This document shows, piece by piece, positions 34,511-44,202 of a DNA stretch of 64,000 nt; position 1 is the stretch's first letter, and every line of letters starts with the position of its first letter. A program made the translations under genes and the position numbers. The stretch comes from Pseudobdellovibrionaceae bacterium (GTDB lineage: Bacteria; Bdellovibrionota; FAC87; UBA2466; JACKAF01), in NCBI GenBank assembly GCA_020635235.1, contig JACKAF010000002.1, forward strand, positions 558,001 through 622,000, given 5' to 3'. Under the pieces are notes generated by a model, which was not told the origin of the DNA, did not search any database, and saw only the letters and a program-made list of their open reading frames with translations.

Positions 34511-35586
34511 AACTGACTCTGCCTCAGCTGCTAAAGGCAATGCTTGAGCACAAAGCCTCAGACATGCATGTCACTAGCGGGAGCCCACCGAGCTTCCGTA
34601 TTTACGGGAAAATTACCAAGATCAAGGCAGATACTTTGGTGCCCTCCCAAACCCGTGAGCTGTGCTACTCGGTACTGACGGACTACCAAAAAGCCCTTTT
34701 TGAAGAGAATAAAGAGTTGGATTTTTCGTTCACGATCCGCGAGTTGGGGAGATTCCGCGGGAATCTTTTCTACCAACGCGGTAGCGTGGCGGGTGCCTTT
34801 CGGCACATACCCTTCAATGTGCCACCTCTGGCCTCACTCGGCCTACCGCCGGTAGTGGAGCAACTTGTCCACAAGCCTAAGGGGCTGGTTCTGGTGACCG
34901 GTGCCGCGGGTTCCGGAAAGACCACCACCTTGGCCTCGATGATAAACATGCTCAATCAGATAAAGAACCTGCATATCATCACGATTGAGGATCCCATTGA
35001 GTATATCTACCGGCATAACCGCTGCTTAATTAACCAGCGTGAGGTGGGCAACGATACCAAGAGTTTTGCCAAAGCCCTCCGGTCCGCTTTGCGTGAGGAT
35101 CCAAACATCGTCTTAGTGGGTGAGATGCGCGACAAGGAAACTATTGAAACTGCCTTGATGCTAGCGGAAACCGGCCAGTTGGTACTCAGTACGTTGCATA
35201 CTAATAGCGCTTCACAAACCATCACACGTATTTTGAACGTTTTCCCGGCTGAACAGCAGGCCCAGGTTCGAGTCCAGTTGTCTTTGGTTTTGGAAGGCAT
35301 CGTCACACAGAGTTTGCTGCCCCGACAAAATGCGGCTGGACGCGTGCTTGCCTGCGAAATCATGCTGCCCAATCCCTCTATCCGGAATTTGATTCGTGAA
35401 AACAAGCTGCACCAACTTCCGTCGGCGATGCAGGTGGGTCAAGAAAACACAGGAATGATCACTTTCAACCAATACCTCGTCCACCTAGTCCAATCGGGAA
35501 CGGTGTCTGTTGACGCCGCACTGGAAGCCACACCGGATCAGGAAGACTTGGTAAAGACGCTTTCTGAACTAGGAAGGGCCGCGTAG
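34507..35586 (+). CDS. pilT: Twitching motility retraction ATPase PilT
   Basis: The 359-residue ATPase starts in an ATGA overlap with pilB. N-terminal KASDMHVTSGSPPSFRIYGK is the PAS-like domain; the motor carries Walker A GAAGSGKTTT (PilT usually GPTGSGKSTT), Asp box TIEDPIEYIY, Walker B NIVLVGEMRD and His box HTNSASQTI. AIRNLIRE-type tail is seen as SIRNLIRENK, followed by NQYLVHLVQSG. It depolymerises pilin to retract the pilus. The altered P-loop (Pro to Ala, Ser to Thr) keeps the essential GKT. Confidence 0.95.
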   Translation: MKLTLPQLLKAMLEHKASDMHVTSGSPPSFRIYGKITKIKADTLVPSQTRELCYSVLTDYQKALFEENKELDFSFTIRELGRFRGNLFYQRGSVAGAFRHIPFNVPPLASLGLPPVVEQLVHKPKGLVLVTGAAGSGKTTTLASMINMLNQIKNLHIITIEDPIEYIYRHNRCLINQREVGNDTKSFAKALRSALREDPNIVLVGEMRDKETIETALMLAETGQLVLSTLHTNSASQTITRILNVFPAEQQAQVRVQLSLVLEGIVTQSLLPRQNAAGRVLACEIMLPNPSIRNLIRENKLHQLPSAMQVGQENTGMITFNQYLVHLVQSGTVSVDAALEATPDQEDLVKTLSELGRAA

Positions 35587-35587
35587 C

Positions 35588-36814
35588 ATGAAATTCAAGT
35601 ATGTCGGCACAACTCGGCAAAGAGAGGAAGTCCAAGGGACTTTGGACGCCCAGGACGAAGTGGAAGCCCGGATGAAGCTGCGAGCCATGCAGATTCGACC
35701 GTCCTATGTCGGTGGCGTAGGGATTGGTGGGATCAACTTCGAGAAACTGAACGAAATCAGCTTTGGCCCGCCGGTAGATCTAAAGGGCTTGCTCATTTTT
35801 ACCAAGCAGTTTGCCTCCTTGATTGATGCGGGCGTTCCGGTAGTACAGTGCTTTGAAATTTTGTCGGATCAAGAAAAACGGCCCGCTTTCAAAAATATTC
35901 TCAAGCGGATTAAGAGCGACATTGAAGCGGGGAGCTCTCTCACGGAAGCTCTGAAGAAGCACCCGAAGGTGTTTTCCAACCTCTACGTCAGTTTGATTGA
36001 AGCGGGTGAAGTCTCCGGTACGCTTGAAGTGAACCTGCGGCGTATTGGTAAGCAGTTTGATAAGACGGACCGTATTCGTGCCAAGGTAAAGGGTGCGATG
36101 ATCTATCCAGTCATTACCCTCGTGATTTCCGTGGGTGTGCTGGCCTTTCTTTTGGTTAAGGTGATTCCCGAGGTATCCAAGCTATACGGGGAGTCCAATG
36201 CGGAACTTCCCGAAATCACAGTCCAGGTGCTCGGCGTTTCTACCTGGATGCAGACGTACTACCCGTATATCGTCGGTATTATCTTTGCTCTGCTCGTCGG
36301 TGGCCAAGCCGCCTGGCGCGTCAAGTCGGTTAGGGTGGTGTTAGACCCTCTCGTCCTTCAGCTTCCGCTCTTTGGCGATTTAATGAAGAAGTCTGCGATT
36401 ACTCGCTTGGCCCGTACCCTTTCCACTCTAGTGTCCAGCGGTGTGCCACTTCTGACAGCGTTTGAGATTTGTATCAATTTAATGAGTAATGAATCCATCA
36501 AGGCTGTTCTGGCGCAAACCTCGAGCCTTGTTTCTGAAGGTAAGACCATGGCGCATGGGTTGGGACTGAAGAAGCATATTTTCCCTCCCATGGTGGTTCA
36601 CATGGTGTCCATCGGCGAAGTCACCGGTAAATTGGATGAGTTATTGGAAAAAGTGGCCGACATCTATGAAGACGAAGTGGATGACGCTATTACGAATCTC
36701 ACAACTTTGATTCAGCCGGCTCTCATTATTATTGTGGGCTTAATTATCGCGTTCTTGCTCGTAGCGATGTACCTGCCCATCTTCCAATTGGCCGACAAAG
36801 TCGCAGGCGGTTAA
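35588..36814 (+). CDS. pilC: Type IV pilus inner-membrane platform protein PilC
   Basis: A 408-residue T2SSF-family protein starting one base after the pilT stop. Two repeated GspF domains: LLIFTKQFASLIDAGVPVVQ...  and AITRLARTLSTLVSSGVPLLTAFE, each ending in a hydrophobic helix (VITLVISVGVLAFLLVKVIP; LIIIVGLIIAFLLVAMYLPI). It is the membrane platform on which PilB and PilT act. The stop overlaps the next start (TAATG). Confidence 0.95.
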   Translation: MKFKYVGTTRQREEVQGTLDAQDEVEARMKLRAMQIRPSYVGGVGIGGINFEKLNEISFGPPVDLKGLLIFTKQFASLIDAGVPVVQCFEILSDQEKRPAFKNILKRIKSDIEAGSSLTEALKKHPKVFSNLYVSLIEAGEVSGTLEVNLRRIGKQFDKTDRIRAKVKGAMIYPVITLVISVGVLAFLLVKVIPEVSKLYGESNAELPEITVQVLGVSTWMQTYYPYIVGIIFALLVGGQAAWRVKSVRVVLDPLVLQLPLFGDLMKKSAITRLARTLSTLVSSGVPLLTAFEICINLMSNESIKAVLAQTSSLVSEGKTMAHGLGLKKHIFPPMVVHMVSIGEVTGKLDELLEKVADIYEDEVDDAITNLTTLIQPALIIIVGLIIAFLLVAMYLPIFQLADKVAGG

Positions 36815-38574
36815 TGACTCTGACAATTCGAAAAATTTTCCCCCGCTTGGGATCTTTCCCGGCGAGGGACCTGGGCCCCCCTTTGCAGATGCTCATGTTT
36901 GGGCGTCTGGCCGTCTCATTTTTTTCTCTGACCGTGGTGGTATTGGTGCAGCTTTTCCGCCACGGAGGGGTCAGCCCCTTCCATCTCGCCCTAGGCTATT
37001 TCCTTTTGTCGGTGGCCTTTGGATTTAATTTATTACACGCGCTTTTTCTGGAACGTATTCCGGCCAATCGCCTGGTAGTTGGCGTGCACATTCTATTTGA
37101 TGCGTGCGTTGCCTCGACGTGGATTTACTTCGCGGGGGAAGACAGTGCTTATGCGCTTCTCTATTTAGTGCAGATCCTGATGGTGGCCTTGGTATTTCAC
37201 CAATGGATGGCTCTCGCTTCGGCTATCGTCGCCAGTACTTGCTACGGAGCGGTACTTTTTCTTCTGGGCCGCGAGATAGGCTTTGGCTGGGGGATCCACG
37301 CCTCTGCCTATGTGGTTCTAGCCTTGGTCGGGGGCTTTTTGAGCCGTGAGCTCTACAACGCCGCACAGAGTTTGAAGGAGAAGCAGAGCACGATCGACAA
37401 GCTGCGGGCCTTCCAGGAACGGATCATCACGGATATTCCCACAGGCCTTCTGACGGTCGACGAGGAAATGCGGATTAATTTTATTAATCCGGCCGGTGCG
37501 CAGATCCTTGGCCGCAAGCCCTCCGAACTGGTTGGGACCTCGCTTACGGAAGTGGAAGAGGGGTTTTTGCCCTTTTTTACGAATATTAAGGCCGAACCCG
37601 TTGAAGACGATTCGGCCTACGCCGAACCCTCTCCCGGCGTTGAGTCCGAAGTGTCCTCCACCGGCAATGACCAAAACCGCTCCTATTTTGTGAATGCCAA
37701 ATCCGTATCCGGGCGTGCGCGGTTACAGCAAATGGTGGAAGTCGGAACGGGGGACGCTCGTCGCGTTATTCGCGGCGATGTGGCCGAGCTGGATGCCGAT
37801 GCGGCACTCGGTCAACTGCTGGGTGAGAAAGCTAAGAGAGGGCGAGTCCTACTCTTCCAGGACGTCACCAAACTCCGCCATTTAGAAGATAAACTCAAGC
37901 AGCACGAGAAACTCGCTGCTGTCGGGCAACTCGCAGCCGGCATTGCTCACGAGATTAGAAACCCGCTTGCCAGCATGAGTGCCAGCATTGAGCTACTCAA
38001 AGGCTCTCTACCTGAGAAGGTTCAAGGTACCGAAGAGGGAAAGCTGATGGACATTGCCATCCGCGAAATCGATCGCTTGAACGATCTCATCTCAGAGTTC
38101 CTGGATTTCGTGCGGCCCGTAAAAATGAATCTCGAGCCGGTAAACCTGAAAGAAGTTCTCACGGACCTTGTACTCGCCGCACGCAAGCGAAAGGATTTGG
38201 ATCCGACCGTCACCATTCGAGAAAACTACGATGCTGCCGTGATCGCACGTGGGAGCCAGGAAAAGCTCAAGCAGGTTATTTGGAATCTCCTCGTGAATGC
38301 CTTCCAGGCGATGTCGCGCGCGGGTTGGATCGAAGTCGGGTGCGCCCGTTTTGGCGACGGGCGAGTAAAATTGTGGGTCGAGGATCAGGGGGCGGGGATG
38401 AGCGAAGAAGTCCGCCGGCGCCTTTTCGAACCTTTTTTTACCACCAAGGACAAGGGAACCGGTTTGGGTTTGGCAACTGTTTACAAGATTGTAGAAGCCC
38501 ATCACGGGGAAATCAGGGTCGATTCTCGAGAGAAGATCGGGACCAAGTTTGAAGTTATCTTACAGGCGGCTTAA
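36814..38574 (+). CDS. PilS/NtrB-like sensor histidine kinase
   Basis: The 586-residue protein has about six N-terminal membrane helices (residues 25-175), a PAS domain (about 205-370, with LLTVDEEMRINFINPAGAQI), and an HisKA/HATPase core: H-box AAGIAHEIRNPLASMS, N-box QVIWNLLVNAFQAM, G1 DQGAGM, F-box FFTTKDKG and G2 GTGLGLATVYK. Family: PilS-type, which with PilR controls pilin transcription by sigma-54. No pilR follows. The operon position, TAATG overlap with pilC, ties it to pilus output. Confidence 0.88.
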   Translation: MTLTIRKIFPRLGSFPARDLGPPLQMLMFGRLAVSFFSLTVVVLVQLFRHGGVSPFHLALGYFLLSVAFGFNLLHALFLERIPANRLVVGVHILFDACVASTWIYFAGEDSAYALLYLVQILMVALVFHQWMALASAIVASTCYGAVLFLLGREIGFGWGIHASAYVVLALVGGFLSRELYNAAQSLKEKQSTIDKLRAFQERIITDIPTGLLTVDEEMRINFINPAGAQILGRKPSELVGTSLTEVEEGFLPFFTNIKAEPVEDDSAYAEPSPGVESEVSSTGNDQNRSYFVNAKSVSGRARLQQMVEVGTGDARRVIRGDVAELDADAALGQLLGEKAKRGRVLLFQDVTKLRHLEDKLKQHEKLAAVGQLAAGIAHEIRNPLASMSASIELLKGSLPEKVQGTEEGKLMDIAIREIDRLNDLISEFLDFVRPVKMNLEPVNLKEVLTDLVLAARKRKDLDPTVTIRENYDAAVIARGSQEKLKQVIWNLLVNAFQAMSRAGWIEVGCARFGDGRVKLWVEDQGAGMSEEVRRRLFEPFFTTKDKGTGLGLATVYKIVEAHHGEIRVDSREKIGTKFEVILQAA

Positions 38575-39795
38575 ATGAAACTTACACACCTAATTGCGGG
38601 GCTGTTGTGCTTATGCCTAGCGACGGGTCCGACTTTGGCGGCGTCCGGAAAGAAAAAGCCAAGCAAAAAACGCCAGCCTACGGGACTCAAGCAAGAAGGC
38701 GCAGCGAATGAAGAAAAGAAAGAGGCCCCCCAAGCCGTAGAAAAGGCAGCCGAGAAAACTGTACCGGCTCCGGAAACCAAAAAAGAAACGGCGAAGGGTG
38801 CTCCCGCGGAAGTCCGTCCGGACACGGAGCTGGATGAACTTGCGAACAGTCTTTTGGATGACGTCGAGAGAGAACAACTCGCCGTCAGCGCCCGCTTCGA
38901 TCTTGCCTTTTTGACCGGGAATTCCGTTACGCAGGGCTTTTCTTTGCCCTCCCTTAGAGTCTCGATTTACGGAGACGTGACTTCTATACTTTCTTACCGG
39001 GTCTCGGTGGGCCAAACCCGCGAATTCACGTCGGCCTTGCTTCCTCAGTTGATTCCTGTTGAGGCCTACATGGATCTGGGTTCCTCAGACACGCGTTCCA
39101 AGGAATCACGCTTTTCCATACGCGTGGGAATGTTCACCCCCAGCCAGAACCCCTTTTGGACGCCGGATTTGAGCGACTTACCCCTGCCGTCCTACAACCG
39201 GACGCACCGGGAGCTGTACCTGTTTCGTGATCTCGGCGCCGAACTTCGCTATGAATCCGCATCGCGAAATATCGAAGCCTCGGTCGCTGCGGTAAATGGG
39301 ATTGGAATTTTCGCCCAGAATACCAATAATTCCAAAGCGGGTGCGCTGTATCTAAAAGGACGAATCCCATTCGGGGAGTGGAACTTTTACGCTGGGGCCG
39401 GTGGCATGGGGCTACTTCAATCTGTGTCGGGCAATGTAAATTACAAGCGTAATTGGGTCCTCACCGGATTTATTGGGGTGACTTCAAGGTTTGGTATCTT
39501 GCAAGGAGAGTACTCCGTCGGAGAGTTTGAGACCTCAACCACCTACCGAAACCCGACGGGCGGGGCTCTGATGGCATTCGCACGGATCAGCGATCAGCTT
39601 AAGATGTTTGTCCGGTATGAGAATCTTGTAAACCCACCCACCGGCGGATCGGGTACCTTGAAAGTGTTCCAGGTTGGCCCCGTACTCGAACTCCACGAAA
39701 CTCTCACTCTGTTTGGGACCTATACCCAAACGCAGGAGTCCGATGGTTCCGCGCTTACGCATGCCGGCGAGGTGCGGTTCCGGCTAAACGTTTAG
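38575..39795 (+). CDS. Outer-membrane beta-barrel protein with Lys/Glu/Ala-rich linker
   Basis: The 406-residue product starts directly after the pilS stop. A signal peptide (1-22, TLA-A) precedes an approximately 60-residue basic/acidic linker (KKKPSKKRQP; EKTVPAPETKKETAK), then alternating-residue strands such as FSIRVGMFTPSQNPFW and FRDLGAELRYESA, of the porin type (phosphate-selective porin-like). It ends VRFRLNV, lacking the usual final Phe. The linker resembles TonB/TolA spacers and could span the peptidoglycan. Its 3' end overlaps the convergent nth gene by 41 bases. Its place in the pil operon suggests but does not prove a pilus-linked role. Confidence 0.75.
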   Translation: MKLTHLIAGLLCLCLATGPTLAASGKKKPSKKRQPTGLKQEGAANEEKKEAPQAVEKAAEKTVPAPETKKETAKGAPAEVRPDTELDELANSLLDDVEREQLAVSARFDLAFLTGNSVTQGFSLPSLRVSIYGDVTSILSYRVSVGQTREFTSALLPQLIPVEAYMDLGSSDTRSKESRFSIRVGMFTPSQNPFWTPDLSDLPLPSYNRTHRELYLFRDLGAELRYESASRNIEASVAAVNGIGIFAQNTNNSKAGALYLKGRIPFGEWNFYAGAGGMGLLQSVSGNVNYKRNWVLTGFIGVTSRFGILQGEYSVGEFETSTTYRNPTGGALMAFARISDQLKMFVRYENLVNPPTGGSGTLKVFQVGPVLELHETLTLFGTYTQTQESDGSALTHAGEVRFRLNV

Positions 39796-40477
39796 TACTG
39801 GCGCCTTTCTTCTTTTCTATTTTCTTTTCCCCGCCCTGTTGAAAAAACACGCAGTCCTCTCTTAAGAAGCAGTCTTCACACAGCGGTTTTCGCGCTTTGC
39901 AGAGGCGCCTACCGTGAAGGATGAGCATGCCGTTCACCTTTCCCCAGAGCTTCGGGGGGAGAAGGGCTCGCAGCTCAAATTCTATTTTCTCGGGTGTTTG
40001 GGTATGTGCCCACCCCAGGCGTTGGCTCACGCGTTTGACATGCGTATCGACAGCGATCGCGGGTACATCAAAGGCCTGATTGAGAATCACGCTGGCCGTT
40101 TTTCTCCCGACCCCGGCAAGCGTAGTAAGCTTATCGAGATCGCCTGGGATTTCTCCGTCGAATTTCTCAACCAAATCCTTGGAAGTGCTGATAATCGCCT
40201 TGGCCTTTGCTCGGTAAAAACCGCAGGAATGGACGAGCTTTTCCACATCCGCCTGGTGGGCCTTGGAGAGCTCCCGGGCCGTAGGGTAGCGCGCGAATAG
40301 GGCGGGGGTAGTCTTGTTGACTCTCTCGTCGGTGCATTGTGCGGACAGGATGACGGCGATAAGCAGCTGGAACGGAGACTCGTAGGTGAGCTCTGTTCGT
40401 GGATCTGGGTACGCTTTGGCAAGCGCTTTATAGACGCGCAGGACAGTGTCTTTGTTCGGCTGAGTCGGTTTTGCCAT
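39755..40477 (-). CDS. nth: Endonuclease III
   Basis: The 240-residue DNA glycosylase/AP lyase has LTTLAGVGRKTASVILNQAF, the helix-hairpin-helix with the catalytic Lys (GRKTA), then the catalytic Asp in VDTHVKRVSQRLGW, and the 4Fe-4S loop CKARKPLCEDCFLREDC. Length exceeds the usual 211 by a basic C-terminal tail (KKIEKKKGASTKR). It removes oxidised pyrimidines in base-excision repair. Convergent with the porin gene, overlapping it by 41 bases. Confidence 0.95.
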   Translation of the reverse strand: MAKPTQPNKDTVLRVYKALAKAYPDPRTELTYESPFQLLIAVILSAQCTDERVNKTTPALFARYPTARELSKAHQADVEKLVHSCGFYRAKAKAIISTSKDLVEKFDGEIPGDLDKLTTLAGVGRKTASVILNQAFDVPAIAVDTHVKRVSQRLGWAHTQTPEKIEFELRALLPPKLWGKVNGMLILHGRRLCKARKPLCEDCFLREDCVFFQQGGEKKIEKKKGASTKRLAGTAPRRHA

Positions 40478-40496
40478 CGTATCCGCCTAGAAAAAC

Positions 40497-40525
40497 TTGC
40501 TTTATACCCCTTGGATAAATATCTT
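40497..40525 (+). promoter_or_regulatory. Candidate promoter for tRNA-Leu
   Basis: TTGCTT at 40497-40502 and TATCTT at 40520-40525 are 17 bases apart, placing transcription start about 15 bases before the tRNA. Matches to consensus are 3/6 and 4/6, so this is a plausible but not strong assignment. Confidence 0.35.
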
Positions 40526-40544
40526 AAAAGCCCTTAGCTGATGC

Positions 40545-40626
40545 GCCGGCGTGGTGAAATTGGCAGACACGTATGACTTAGGATCATATGGGGAAACCCG
40601 TGGGGGTTCAAGTCCCTCCGCCGGCA
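40545..40626 (+). tRNA. tRNA-Leu (anticodon UAG)
   Basis: The acceptor arm GCCGGCG (40545-40551) pairs with CGCCGGC (40619-40625) and A626 is the discriminator. Anticodon stem TATGA/TCATA holds loop CTTAGGA with anticodon TAG at 40579-40581, reading CUA/CUN leucine. T-arm GGGGG (40602-40606) with TTCAAGT loop (40607-40613) and CCCTC is normal (one G-U pair). The variable arm (GGGGAAACCC) is long, as expected for leucine. The 3' CCA is not encoded. Confidence 0.95.
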
Positions 40627-40629
40627 AAT

Positions 40630-41562
40630 TTAATTCTTGATAACGTCGGCGACGAACGAGCCGACTACTTGCAGGTACCCATCCATATTGTCGTTGTGTA
40701 CGTCATGGCCGGTTCCAGGAATGGCCGCAATCCGCACAAAAGGGTTTTTGCTCAGGTGGCTTCGAGCGTGGCGGACGCCGTTTGCTTGTAGGGCCCCTTT
40801 ATAATCGGCTGCACCGACGAGAAGTGCGGGCACTTTGAGTCTTTGGAGTTCTCCGGAGTATTCTTCGGCACGTACCTGCGATGCAAAAAGCGATACGACA
40901 TAGCCTTTTTCTCGGACCGCTTTCCAACGATCGGGGGAGGTATCCATGAGCATGCCTTGCATACTCTGCCCTGGGTTCTGTTCCCTAAGAGTGGCGATCG
41001 CCTTTTTCGCACCCGATAAAAGCGTCTCGGGACCCGCGCCACTGTAGGTGGCAAAATGCATGTCCTCGACAATCAGAGAGCGTACTTTTTCCGGGAAAAG
41101 GTCGCAGAAAGCGATGGCCACGCGTCCGCCAAAGGAGTGGCCCAAGATATGGTAGCGCTTGGTTGGGTTGTGCCAATGCTTTTCAAGGTGGGCGAGGAGT
41201 CTTTCGATGTCTTTTGCGAGCATCTTGGAAGAGTAATTCCAGCCATAGGCGGGCGTTTCCCCCATGCCCCGCAAGTCCACGCCGACCACCCGGTAATACT
41301 GGCTTAGGCTTTTGGCGACGTTTTCAAAGGTTCGAAAGTCTCCCGTTAGACCATGCACCAACACGATCGTCTCTTGGTGCTGATCTCCCCACACCTTATG
41401 ATTGAGTAGCCAGGGCAGTTCCCACTCGGGCCGAATCAAATCCGCAAGCGTCATCGACTCGTGCGTTGTCCTTGTTCGGCACTCCTGCTCGGACTGGTCT
41501 ATCGCCGGCGCAGGGAACGCCAGAAGAGCGAAAAGCAGCAAGAGTAAGGGTTTTGGGTACAT
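40630..41562 (-). CDS. Secreted alpha/beta hydrolase
   Basis: The 310-residue protein has a signal peptide (LLLLLFALLAFPAPA). The fold shows TIVLVHGLTGDFRTF (oxyanion HG), the nucleophile elbow HILGHSFGGRVA (Ser), an acid near LLVGAADYKGAL, and the catalytic His in IPGTGHDVHNDN. Likely an esterase/lipase-like enzyme in the periplasm or outside. Substrate unknown. The next gene downstream is the tRNA on the other strand. Confidence 0.88.
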   Translation of the reverse strand: MYPKPLLLLLFALLAFPAPAIDQSEQECRTRTTHESMTLADLIRPEWELPWLLNHKVWGDQHQETIVLVHGLTGDFRTFENVAKSLSQYYRVVGVDLRGMGETPAYGWNYSSKMLAKDIERLLAHLEKHWHNPTKRYHILGHSFGGRVAIAFCDLFPEKVRSLIVEDMHFATYSGAGPETLLSGAKKAIATLREQNPGQSMQGMLMDTSPDRWKAVREKGYVVSLFASQVRAEEYSGELQRLKVPALLVGAADYKGALQANGVRHARSHLSKNPFVRIAAIPGTGHDVHNDNMDGYLQVVGSFVADVIKN

Positions 41563-41624
41563 GGAGGGCGCAAGATACCCTAAACGGCGAAATTTCTCAA
41601 TTTCAGACCTATAAGCTATGGATA

Positions 41625-43981
41625 TTATTGAAAGGCGCTGTACGCCGCGTTGACGCAGGTATCGATAGCGTTTTGAAAAAAGCCCTTCGGTCGGCGGGCC
41701 TTGAGAAAGTCCCGGACCCTCTCGCGCTGGTCCTCTGGCAGCATGCCCTCCGACTCCAGATGAGAAAGGGTGCTGAGAAAACGCTTGCGGGCAGGCTCGG
41801 CGAGTTTGTAGCGTTCCAGGTACTCAACGAGCTCTATCGCGGAATCTAAATGTTTCGGCGTCAGATCGCCGTAATCCGCCGAGAAAAAGACATGATCGAG
41901 GCTTTCCGGCGAATCCGCATAAAAGGTACGCAGGAACTGCGTGAGCCGCCCATTCATCGCGTTGTTGCGGTAGTCGAGCCGTCTTGCCGCGGCGTAATCC
42001 ACGCCCTTCATCCATTCATCCCGCTGTCCCACGCTCAGATTCTGGTGCTCAGCAAAACGGGTGGCGAGTGCCATCCCGTCGTAGAAGGCTTCCTGATTTT
42101 TCGCTAGAAGTGCCCCGCCCAGAAACAAAGGAAGGTTCCGCATTTGTCTGCGAGGGATTTTTTCGATATTGGCGAAGACTGCTTTGGCGATATCACGCCG
42201 CGCTGCCGGTGCGGACTCGACAAGTAGTTTCATCAGGACGCCCTCCAACTCCGGGTGACGCCAGGACTCGATGGTAAGCAGTGGGATAATGTCACGCGCC
42301 GGGTGCGGGTGATCGTCCGTTTTAATGGCGCTTGATTTCAGCAACAGTTTGCGGAGCACTGCCTGGCCATCTTCAGTGGGAACCATTTTTTCCGGGAAAA
42401 AAGTCAGGCTGAGCTTGAGGGCTTCCACCGAATCCCCATCCGACAGATATTTACTCGCATCGAGAGAAGGGAAGTGGGCCCGGATACTCCTGGCCATAAG
42501 GAGGTGTTGTTTTCGGATGAGTACCGCGTCGTTGTTTCGAATGTCGCGCTGCCCGCGCCGCGTGAAAAGAATGTCGGGTTGAGGATCCTCAGGGTGGTGC
42601 GCTTTTCGAAGCGCGCTCATCGCTTTTACATAGTCCGTGGGATCGATGGAAAAGAACTTCAGCGTGCGATCAAGGTGCTCTCGCGTGAGTTTTTTCTGCC
42701 CGCGGCGAACGGCCTCCCAGTCCGCCCACAATTTGCCGAAATCCTCAAAAGGGATTTCCGGCTTGGGCGAGGCCTTTTCCGCAAGCGCGTCTCGGCGGTC
42801 CTTTTCGACGGGTTCCATCATCCAATCGAGGGCCTTTTCCAGCTCTCTCTTTATCCGCGCGTTTGCAGATTTCTGATCGAGCCTCCCTTCCTCGAGTTCT
42901 TTTTCGGCGTAGAACGGGACTTCGTGTCCAACGGCCCAAGCTTTGGAATATTGTGCGTTCCGAGCCAGATTTTGATCCGGATCGGCTATCGCATAGGCTC
43001 GCGCCAAAAGCGGGTCGTCCGATACCCCACCGCCGAAATCAATGAGGGCGTTGGACGCAGTTGACTGGCTGAAACCGTGCCAGTCCGTAAAGAGCCCCTC
43101 GGGAATGGCTTGGCGTCTTGCGGAAAACTGCGGGCCGCGGTGTTCACTCTGTCGAACGATAAGGGCCGCGCGTTCTCTTTTCCCGCCTGCCGTCAAGACG
43201 TAGAACGGGAGCGCGATAATCCCGTAGACTTCGTTGGTTTGAAAATTGGTGCCGTGTCTTGCGTTGTAGGCTTCAAAACGGGCTTGTAGCGTGCGCTGTT
43301 TGGCGAGTTCGTGGAACGCTTCGCCGAGCGTGCAGAGTCCCGATGAATGATCCGCGGTGAAAATAGCGTCACGTATCTGGTTAAACTCGTTGGCGGCCTG
43401 CTGGCGCGATTGAGCGGCTTTCGTCGGATTCTTGCGCAGTTCGGGGTCGTTTTTGATGCGTTTTATTTCTTCCTGGTACGCGTTCATTGCCTCGGCCGCC
43501 TTTTGGCGCTGGGCCTCGACGATTTCCGTTCCTAGACTGTCTTTAAAGCCAATCCCTTTGACTCCGATTAGGCCAACTACCTTTCCGGTTTGCGGGTGGC
43601 GGACTTCCAGAAAGCCCGCGCGGGTGTCGCCGCGCTCCAAGTGTCCCGCATCCCGGTTGCGGGTCAGAGCTTCAGACTTTTTGGCATCGTCCGATTATCG
43701 AGCCTTTTTTGCTGAGTGCCGACGAAGGAGAGATTCTTAGCGATGAAGGCTTCAAACTCTTCCTGGGTCTTCAAAAACGGAGCGAGCTCGGGGAAGTCGC
43801 GCAGGAATTGTTCGCGCGAAAAGCCAATCGGTATTGAGTTAGGGACGTGGACGATCGGGTCGCGTGCGTAAGTGCCAGGAACGAGATCTTGTTCGCTTCT
43901 GGGACGTACGGGATCGTCGGCAAGCAGGGGAGTCCCCGCCGTCAAAATGGCCCAGAAAAATAGTCCTGCGTACCGCTGCAT
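41625..43981 (-). CDS. Secreted approx. 785-residue protein of unknown function, one frameshift
   Basis: The protein begins MQRYAGLFFWAILTAGTPLLA-D (ATG 43981), a signal peptide, and runs to 43664, where a frameshift at AAAAA near 43682 separates it from the 671-residue frame. One extra A gives ...NRTMPKKSEALTRNRDAGH and joins both. The central part holds KVVGLIGVKGIG, TLGEAFHELAKQR, TNEVYGIIALPFYVL, AALIVRQSEHRG and a glycine-rich DFGGGVSDDP, recalling pseudokinase/SelO-like sequence order; this is only a suggestion. The C-terminal third is an alpha-helical repeat region (KLLLKSSAIK, LLVESAPAARRDIAK) like HEAT/TPR solenoids. No family recognised. A signal peptide suggests action outside the cytoplasm. 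Confidence 0.72.
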
Positions 43982-44202
43982 TCCTAGCGCTTTTTGTTTC
44001 GCCACTCTCCCACACGTGACCGCGTGCCACATTAGTGCAAGCGGGGTGCCTGTGTTTCACTGGAGAAACGCGTATTCATTTAGGGGACACCGCCCTCTTC
44101 GTGCCTGGACGATGTCGTTTGGAAGCGTGGAGCGGCACTGCGGCTGCCGTCGATACAGCTGCCTAAGAGCTGGCTAAGTCCGTGATTCTTAGCGGGGAGA
44201 TC

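Noticed and set aside
42474..43064. 196-codon plus-strand frame within the unknown 41.6-44 kb protein
   Set aside because: The minus frame shows sensible signal peptide and helical repeats; the plus frame is Arg/Phe-rich shadow.
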